Positions 58,958-64,000 of a stretch of DNA of 64,000 nucleotides are shown piece by piece. How positions within the stretch are numbered: the first letter of the stretch is position 1; each line of letters begins with the position of its first letter. The notes beneath the pieces are model-generated. The model did no database searches and was not told the DNA's origin. It saw only the letters and a program-made list of their open reading frames with translations. Source of the DNA: an uncultured Psychroserpens sp. (lineage in GTDB: Bacteria > Bacteroidota > Bacteroidia > Flavobacteriales > Flavobacteriaceae); contig NZ_CANLNS010000002.1 of assembly GCF_947492715.1 (NCBI RefSeq), forward strand, positions 372,001 through 436,000. Reading direction: 5' to 3'. The position numbers and the translations under genes are program-made.

Positions 58958-60014
58958 TTATACTCTTAAACGTCTTTTGGCGCTGAAGTTTTCCTGTTTC
59001 AGTTTCAATAAATTTAGTCGTGTGATATACCTTTTTTGGGATTTCAAATTTTGATAAGCCTCCAAAAACATCTTTATTGAATGTTTTAGAATCACCTTCT
59101 AAAACAAGAACAACCTTTTGACCTAAATCTTTATCAGGTTCTGAAGTAATAAAAAATCTTGATTTTATATTATCGCTAAGCTTTGCCTCAATTAATTCGG
59201 GAAATAGTTTTACACCACCAGAATTAATCATATTATCAAAACGTCCTATAATATCAAACTCCGATTTAGAAACCACATCTACAACATCATTGGTAGTTAT
59301 GATATCATCGGTTAGTTGCTTTGCTTCAATTACTAAACACCCTCTGTTATCGGCATGTATTTTGATATCCTTTAAAATTTGAAAATGTGCTCCTTTTTCC
59401 GAAGTAAAATTAAGACACCTTACGGCAATATGGCTAACTGTTTCGGTCATCCCATAAGTTTCAAAAACTCTAGTATCTAAACCCTTCAATTCTTCTTTTA
59501 AACTATTTGAAACCGATGCTCCTCCAACAATCAACGTCTTTATTTGCATCAATTGACCTAAAGATTTCTTGAGTTGTAATGGTATCATCGCACAAAAATC
59601 ATAAGGTTTCAAATGCTGATAAGCAGGCATTGAAGATGGAGCCACCATGTCTAGTTCAAGCCCTAGAATCATAGCTCTAACAAGCATCATTTTACCTGCT
59701 ATATATTGACTAGGCAGGCAATGCAGTGCTGTATCTCCTGGTTTCAGTTTAAAGAAATCACCGGTCATAATTGCAGAATTGACCATGGCTTGCTTTTTGA
59801 GTTTTATGGTTTTTTGCACTCCTGTAGAGCCAGATGTTTTAACTAAGACGAAGTCTTTGTCGTCCAACCAATCTAACAGGAAATTACCTGTTACTCGTTC
59901 ATAGGATTCACCTTCCTTAACTAAACTATAAGCCACTTCTTTAAGTCCTTCGCGGTCATAATTAATACCGTTTAGCCGAAATTTTAAATGTATTTTATTA
60001 AATAGAGGTGTCAT
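58950..60014 (-). CDS. menE: o-Succinylbenzoate-CoA ligase (AMP-binding, short form)
   Basis: Adenylate-forming enzyme of 354 residues, shorter than the usual 450-490 but in line with Bacteroidetes MenE. Core motifs: KTSGSTGVQKTIKLKK (A3 phosphate loop), FETYGMTETVSH (A5), IIGRFDNMINSGGVKLFP (A7/A8). Lys in the ETGKLQRQKTFK terminal A10-like motif is present. It activates o-succinylbenzoate to its CoA thioester in menaquinone synthesis. It is the last gene of a menC-CPBP-menE operon, 18 bp after the CPBP gene. Confidence 0.88.
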   Translation of the reverse strand: MTPLFNKIHLKFRLNGINYDREGLKEVAYSLVKEGESYERVTGNFLLDWLDDKDFVLVKTSGSTGVQKTIKLKKQAMVNSAIMTGDFFKLKPGDTALHCLPSQYIAGKMMLVRAMILGLELDMVAPSSMPAYQHLKPYDFCAMIPLQLKKSLGQLMQIKTLIVGGASVSNSLKEELKGLDTRVFETYGMTETVSHIAVRCLNFTSEKGAHFQILKDIKIHADNRGCLVIEAKQLTDDIITTNDVVDVVSKSEFDIIGRFDNMINSGGVKLFPELIEAKLSDNIKSRFFITSEPDKDLGQKVVLVLEGDSKTFNKDVFGGLSKFEIPKKVYHTTKFIETETGKLQRQKTFKSIIK

Positions 60015-60032
60015 TTGACGCTAGTTATGGCC

Positions 60033-60977
60033 TTACTCTCCTATAATTTTATAATCTTCTTTTGGCGGTTCTTCTACGCGACCAAACAAATTCGCTTTCC
60101 AATGCTTCCATTTGTACTTTTTGGCCATGATTAATAAAATAATAGGATATACAATTAAAATAGGAATTAAGATCTCTGAAATGTGAGTACTCGCTTCTGT
60201 GGCAGTAGATTTAAATAATGCATCGGTTTGTAAGGCCGACCAATCTGACGTTACCAATAAAGATGCCATTAAGTTATTACCAAAATGAAATCCTAAGGCC
60301 AATTCTAAACCATCATCCATTAAGGTCATGATACCCAACAATAAACCAGTTCCTATATAAAATATCATAACAATTGGTCCCATTTCGTCAACCTCTGGAT
60401 TTCCACTATGCAAGACACCAAACATCACTGATGTCACAATTAGCGGGAACCATCTGTTTTTTACGACAATAGCCAACTGCTGCATAAGATATCCTCTAAA
60501 AAGATACTCTTCCAAACCAATTTGAAGCGGAAACAAGAGTAAACTTACAACAACTAAAATGGTGAATTTCAATGGGTCTAGTTGAAATGTTACACTAGAT
60601 GGGTCTGAAAAATAGCTCACCATAAATAAACCAATGGTAATAACAGTAATTAACGAAAACGAAAAGAAAACACGTTTCCAATCAATTTTATCTCGTGCTG
60701 TTGTAAGCGACATCAGGCTGCGCTTATGCAAAAATTTAACAAACAAAAACAGGAACAATAATAGAAATGCAAAGGGCAGCAAGTTAAATGCAAGCCAAAA
60801 GTTTTTACTTGGCACTAATTCTAACAACTTTTTTTGTTCTTCGATAACATCAAAACCGTCTGCAAAGAAAAATAAAAAAATGAGATTAAAAATAAAAAGT
60901 CCTGAAACAACCAAAACAGTTAAAATGACTTTCCAAGGTTCATTTTCCCCTTTATATGCTTGCTGTAAATAATTCAT
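60033..60977 (-). CDS. CPBP family intramembrane glutamic endopeptidase
   Basis: Multi-pass membrane protein of 314 residues (about 8 helices). The ABI/CPBP signature is complete: EEYLFRGYL (Glu-Glu and Arg) and FGVLHSGN (catalytic His), as in the CAAX-processing and bacteriocin-self-immunity proteases. A cytosolic tail (KWKHWKANLFGRVEEPPKEDYKIIGE) follows. It lies between menC (2 bp gap) and menE, an arrangement recurrent in Bacteroidetes; its substrate is unknown and a role in menaquinone synthesis is unproven. Confidence 0.87.
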   Translation of the reverse strand: MNYLQQAYKGENEPWKVILTVLVVSGLFIFNLIFLFFFADGFDVIEEQKKLLELVPSKNFWLAFNLLPFAFLLLFLFLFVKFLHKRSLMSLTTARDKIDWKRVFFSFSLITVITIGLFMVSYFSDPSSVTFQLDPLKFTILVVVSLLLFPLQIGLEEYLFRGYLMQQLAIVVKNRWFPLIVTSVMFGVLHSGNPEVDEMGPIVMIFYIGTGLLLGIMTLMDDGLELALGFHFGNNLMASLLVTSDWSALQTDALFKSTATEASTHISEILIPILIVYPIILLIMAKKYKWKHWKANLFGRVEEPPKEDYKIIGE

Positions 60978-60979
60978 AG

Positions 60980-62014
60980 TTAAATATTAAAATTCCAAGG
61001 TGTTTGTTTTCTGTAGTGCAATGTACCATTTTTTACAACTAATGGCGAATCAAAGTTATTTGTAAATAAAGCGCCTGTACCAAGTCCTTGTGGTAATCTA
61101 TTTTGAAGTGTATAGGTCCATTGAGCAATAGCATTCAATCCAATATTACTTTCTAAAGCACTCGTAATCCACCAGCCAATGCCATGCTCATTGGCATGAG
61201 AAATCCAAGATTCGCTTCCATTGAACCCTCCAACCAAAGTAGGTTTTAAAATGATATATTGCGGATTAATACCTTGAAGTAATTCTTTTTTTATGTCGTC
61301 AGAATGTATCCCAATAAGTTCTTCATCTAAGGCAATGGGCAAAGGTGTTTCTAAACATAACTTAGACATTTCTTCCCATTGTCCTTGTTTAATGGGTTGC
61401 TCAATAGAATGTAAATTTAAATCAGATAATCGCTTTAATTTTTCCAAAGCTTCATCTATAGAAAACGCTCCATTAGCATCTACTCGTAATTCAATATCAT
61501 TTACGGAGAACTCTTTTCGAATGGATTTCAAAAGCTTCAATTCGGTTTGAAAGTCTAAAGCCCCAATTTTCATTTTTATACATCGAAAACCTGCCTGAAT
61601 TTTTTCTTTTATCTGAGTCCTCATAAAGTCTTCATTTCCCATCCAAATAAGTCCGTTAATAGCAATTGACGACTCTCCTCTTGAAAAAGGAGATTGAAAC
61701 AACTTAAAGCCATCACTACTATCTAAAGACTTAAAGGCCATTTCTAATCCAAACTGGATACTAGGAAACTCATTAAGCGCTTTGTATAAGTTATCAAGTC
61801 CTAAAGAGATGTGATCACAAACCCATTGCAGCTTAGATTCGAAATCTGGTCTATCATCATAGCTTAAACCTTTAAACATACCACATTCTCCAATCCCTTT
61901 CTTTCCATTATCATCAATAATAATGAACCAAGTATCTTTTGTTTTCAAGATTCCTCGAGATGTGCCACTGGCATTTTTAAAATGTAGTGTATATGATTTA
62001 TACGTTGCTATCAT
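60980..62014 (-). CDS. menC: o-Succinylbenzoate synthase
   Basis: Enolase-superfamily protein of 344 residues: catalytic Lys pair KxK in CIKMKIG, metal ligands LRVDANGAF (Asp), SIEQPI (Glu) and ALDEEL (Asp), and the terminal catalytic Lys in LKPTLVGG. It dehydrates SHCHC to o-succinylbenzoate, the step before MenE, whose gene is two genes downstream in the same operon. First gene of the operon. Confidence 0.9.
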   Translation of the reverse strand: MIATYKSYTLHFKNASGTSRGILKTKDTWFIIIDDNGKKGIGECGMFKGLSYDDRPDFESKLQWVCDHISLGLDNLYKALNEFPSIQFGLEMAFKSLDSSDGFKLFQSPFSRGESSIAINGLIWMGNEDFMRTQIKEKIQAGFRCIKMKIGALDFQTELKLLKSIRKEFSVNDIELRVDANGAFSIDEALEKLKRLSDLNLHSIEQPIKQGQWEEMSKLCLETPLPIALDEELIGIHSDDIKKELLQGINPQYIILKPTLVGGFNGSESWISHANEHGIGWWITSALESNIGLNAIAQWTYTLQNRLPQGLGTGALFTNNFDSPLVVKNGTLHYRKQTPWNFNI

Positions 62015-62073
62015 AATTTATGTACTCACCACAAAAATAAGAAATATGCCTGCAATAAGATTGAGAAATAGAC

Positions 62074-62763
62074 TTAGAAATTATGATGGAAACTTAGCTG
62101 TAATTGGGCTTTACCAACACTATTTGTCTTTTGGTTCATCCAACCCAATTGAAATTTCATTCCTGGTTTTAGCACATAACCTACACCTAAATAAGTACGG
62201 TTACGATCAAAGAATTCTACTTCTCTATTATCTCCAATATCACGCTGACCATTAACGAATAATTCATTATACAATGCAGCATATATGGCACCTTTTTCTA
62301 AAGCACTTTTATTAAAAGGTACATTCAAAAATAAATTATAACGATATCTTGTTCTAAAATCTTGATCTTCTACAAAACGCTGTTCATATCTAAAGCGATG
62401 CGTAAGATAAACGCGATTTCCAAGTTTATGAGGCAATAATGCTTCTTGATAAATTCTACTTTCAGTTGACGTATTGTCACTTTCTCCAAAAGCTCCTGAC
62501 GTAATATGTGCATAACCTAAGGTAAATTTAGCATTAACCCCTTTGGGTCTATACGTAAGTCCAGAACGCAGTAGTAGTTGCTCTAAGTCGCCACCTAAAT
62601 TCCAATTTCGATATTGTATATCTCCTTGAATTCCAAATTGACTTTCTTTAAATTGATGGTCATAGAAATACATGTACCAAGCACCTGTTTTACCAGATGC
62701 AACTTGAGCCATCATTTTCACTGAAATACAAAAAATGATAAGAAAAGTAAGTTTTAGTTTCAT
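62074..62763 (-). CDS. DUF2490 outer-membrane-like protein
   Basis: About 229 residues from the ATG at 62763 (the frame is open further upstream but only this start gives a signal peptide: MKLKLTFLIIFCISVKMMAQ). The mature protein is beta-strand-rich, with alternating aromatic segments (GAWYMYFYDHQFKES, LGNRVYLTHRFRYEQRF, LNVPFNKSALEKGAIYAALYNELF) as in DUF2490 outer-membrane barrels. Function unknown. Divergent from the sterol-desaturase-like gene. Confidence 0.78.
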   Translation of the reverse strand: MKLKLTFLIIFCISVKMMAQVASGKTGAWYMYFYDHQFKESQFGIQGDIQYRNWNLGGDLEQLLLRSGLTYRPKGVNAKFTLGYAHITSGAFGESDNTSTESRIYQEALLPHKLGNRVYLTHRFRYEQRFVEDQDFRTRYRYNLFLNVPFNKSALEKGAIYAALYNELFVNGQRDIGDNREVEFFDRNRTYLGVGYVLKPGMKFQLGWMNQKTNSVGKAQLQLSFHHNF

Positions 62764-62875
62764 TGTTGGTTTATTTTGTTGCAAAATAACATCTACATTT
62801 TTTGTGTAAAAATCATTAGTCGTAAATAACAGATTTTTAACAATTTTGTACTTTAGCTGAAATCTATTATTAGAG

Positions 62876-63784
62876 ATGCAAGATCCAAATTTTCCCAATA
62901 TCATTTTATTTGCTATTCCCTTTTTTATAGTGTCTATGCTATTAGAGCTTTACGTCACGATAAAGCAAGATATGAAAACCTACGAAACAAAAGACGCCTT
63001 TTCTTCAATAGCTATGGGATTAGGAAATGTTTTTCTCGGTTTTTTTAGTAAAGCCATTGTGCTCTTAGCTTTTTTCTTCGTTTATGAGCATTTTAGACTA
63101 TTTACAATTCCAATTGTATGGTGGAGTTTTATTCTCATTTTTTTTGCAGATGATCTTGCCTATTATTGGTTTCATCGTATCTCACATGAATGCCGTTTAT
63201 TTTGGGCATCGCACGTAGTCCACCATTCGTCTCAACATTACAATTTGAGCACAGCATTGCGACAAACATGGTCTGGCGGATTTTACTCTTTTGTATTTTG
63301 GCTGTGGTTACCTTTATTGGGATTTCATCCAGGTATGATATTATTACAAATGTCCATTAGTTTATTGTATCAGTTTTGGATTCATACCGAAACTATACAA
63401 AAAATGCCACGTTGGTTTGAAGCTGTTTTTAACACACCATCACATCATCGTGTACATCATGGTAGTAACCCAATCTATTTAGACAGAAACCACGCAGGTA
63501 TTTTGATTATCTGGGATAAAATCTTTGGAACTTTTCAACCCGAATTAGATCATGAAAAAGTTGTTTATGGCCTGGTCAAAAACATAAATACATATAACCC
63601 TATAAAAATAGCTTTTGTAGAATGGATATACATGTTCAAAGACACATTTTCTGGGCGAAAATCACTAAAAAATCGACTCCTATACCTTATTAAACCACCA
63701 GGATGGAAACATGATGGCAGTGGCCAAATATCTGAAGATTTAAGAAGAGAATGGCTAACTAAAAATTCCAAAAATGAAACTTAA
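62876..63784 (+). CDS. Sterol desaturase / fatty acid hydroxylase family protein
   Basis: Membrane protein of 302 residues with the eight-histidine di-iron motifs: HRISH, HVVHHSSQHYN and HHRVHHGSN, set between hydrophobic helices. Members insert oxygen into lipids (sterol, ceramide or carotenoid type). Substrate is unknown here. The start of the next gene, an SDR, lies within its last codons (ATG 63774), so the two are probably coupled. Confidence 0.88.
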   Translation: MQDPNFPNIILFAIPFFIVSMLLELYVTIKQDMKTYETKDAFSSIAMGLGNVFLGFFSKAIVLLAFFFVYEHFRLFTIPIVWWSFILIFFADDLAYYWFHRISHECRLFWASHVVHHSSQHYNLSTALRQTWSGGFYSFVFWLWLPLLGFHPGMILLQMSISLLYQFWIHTETIQKMPRWFEAVFNTPSHHRVHHGSNPIYLDRNHAGILIIWDKIFGTFQPELDHEKVVYGLVKNINTYNPIKIAFVEWIYMFKDTFSGRKSLKNRLLYLIKPPGWKHDGSGQISEDLRREWLTKNSKNET

Positions 63785-64000
63785 CAATAAAACAATATGG
63801 ATTACTGGAGCGTCTAGTGGAATAGGAAAAAGTTTGGCAATTGCCTTATCTAAATATGATTGTAAACTTATTCTTTCGGCTAGAAGAACTGAAGAATTAG
63901 AAAAAGTAAAAGCATTATGTAAACAGCCTAACGATGTATCTATTCTTCCTTTAGACCTTGCGAATAGCGAAGCGATGACGTCTATGGCGCATAAAGCTAT
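63774..64000 (+). CDS. Short-chain dehydrogenase/reductase, truncated by the window
   Basis: Read from ATG 63774 to the window end (about 75 residues, no stop). The Rossmann glycine motif GASSGIGK follows the first strand (MKLNNKTIWIT), then SARRTEELEKV, typical of classical SDRs, which oxidise or reduce alcohols and ketones with NAD(P). It overlaps the stop of the sterol-desaturase-like gene in another frame, so both probably act on one lipid substrate. Confidence 0.85.
   Translation, partial: MKLNNKTIWITGASSGIGKSLAIALSKYDCKLILSARRTEELEKVKALCKQPNDVSILPLDLANSEAMTSMAHKA

Noticed and set aside
1-64000. tRNA, rRNA, CRISPR array, insertion sequence or prophage
   Set aside because: No cloverleaf with CCA-type ends, no regular direct repeats with spacers, no transposase or integrase reading frames, and no phage genes were seen.

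Overview
The window is chromosomal DNA from a member of the Flavobacteriaceae (Bacteroidetes), probably marine. The evidence is low GC, promoter elements of the Bacteroidetes type (TAnnTTTG at -7), a type IX secretion (T9SS) C-terminal tail, many lipoproteins and SusC-style plug/barrel proteins, menaquinone genes, and Flavobacteria-restricted families (CAL67264, DUF4834, DUF3667, two pirins). I saw no tRNA, rRNA, insertion sequence, prophage or CRISPR array. No stretch over 300 bases lacks coding; the longest (21260-21529) is itself probably coding, upstream of the second GNAT-like gene.

Layout. 0-4.2 kb: a DUF3667 membrane protein, then two paralogous exported proteins, each behind a sigma-54-like -24/-12 promoter, with an Asp/Asn beta-hydroxylase-like gene between them. 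4.2-9.8 kb: a minus-strand operon (DUF4834, YfhO, glycosyltransferase 4, Wzx-like flippase) for surface glycan assembly. 9.8-12 kb: outer-membrane 'transporter' plus a GNAT-like enzyme. 12-14.5 kb: a cysteine-synthase-family enzyme followed by an alpha-oxoamine synthase, a likely sulfonolipid (capnine) pair. 14.5-20.5 kb: oligopeptidase B, EbfC, threonine aldolase, a DUF5117-type metalloprotease. 20.5-24 kb: two GNAT-like paralogues whose conserved 5' ends have no canonical start, prfB with its +1 frameshift, ArsC-like and a small secreted protein. 24-30 kb: a plug/barrel receptor, a predicted PD-(D/E)XK nuclease, an HEAGH protein and a calcineurin-like lipoprotein. 30-40 kb: fumC, an FG-GAP T9SS cargo, hutI, a transglutaminase-like protein, hutG, a MarR-GNAT fusion, and a CxxCH lipoprotein.

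40.4-49.2 kb is the most unusual region: nine co-directional genes closed by a strong terminator. They comprise a long coiled-coil protein, a classical AAA+ ATPase with a modified Walker B, two soluble proteins of unknown function and five membrane proteins. No characterised pathway explains them, and I regard the set as the best candidate for an undescribed system, probably an ATP-driven remodelling machine at the inner membrane.

49.3-64 kb: UlaG-like lipoprotein, two paired membrane microproteins, EttA, and a MarR-controlled electrophile/redox regulon (DoxX, FMN reductase, small GNAT, MarR, two pirins) with matching operator-like inverted repeats. Next come a methylcrotonyl-CoA carboxylase-type beta subunit overlapping an MFS transporter, menC-CPBP protease-menE, DUF2490, a sterol-desaturase-like hydroxylase and a truncated SDR gene at the window edge.
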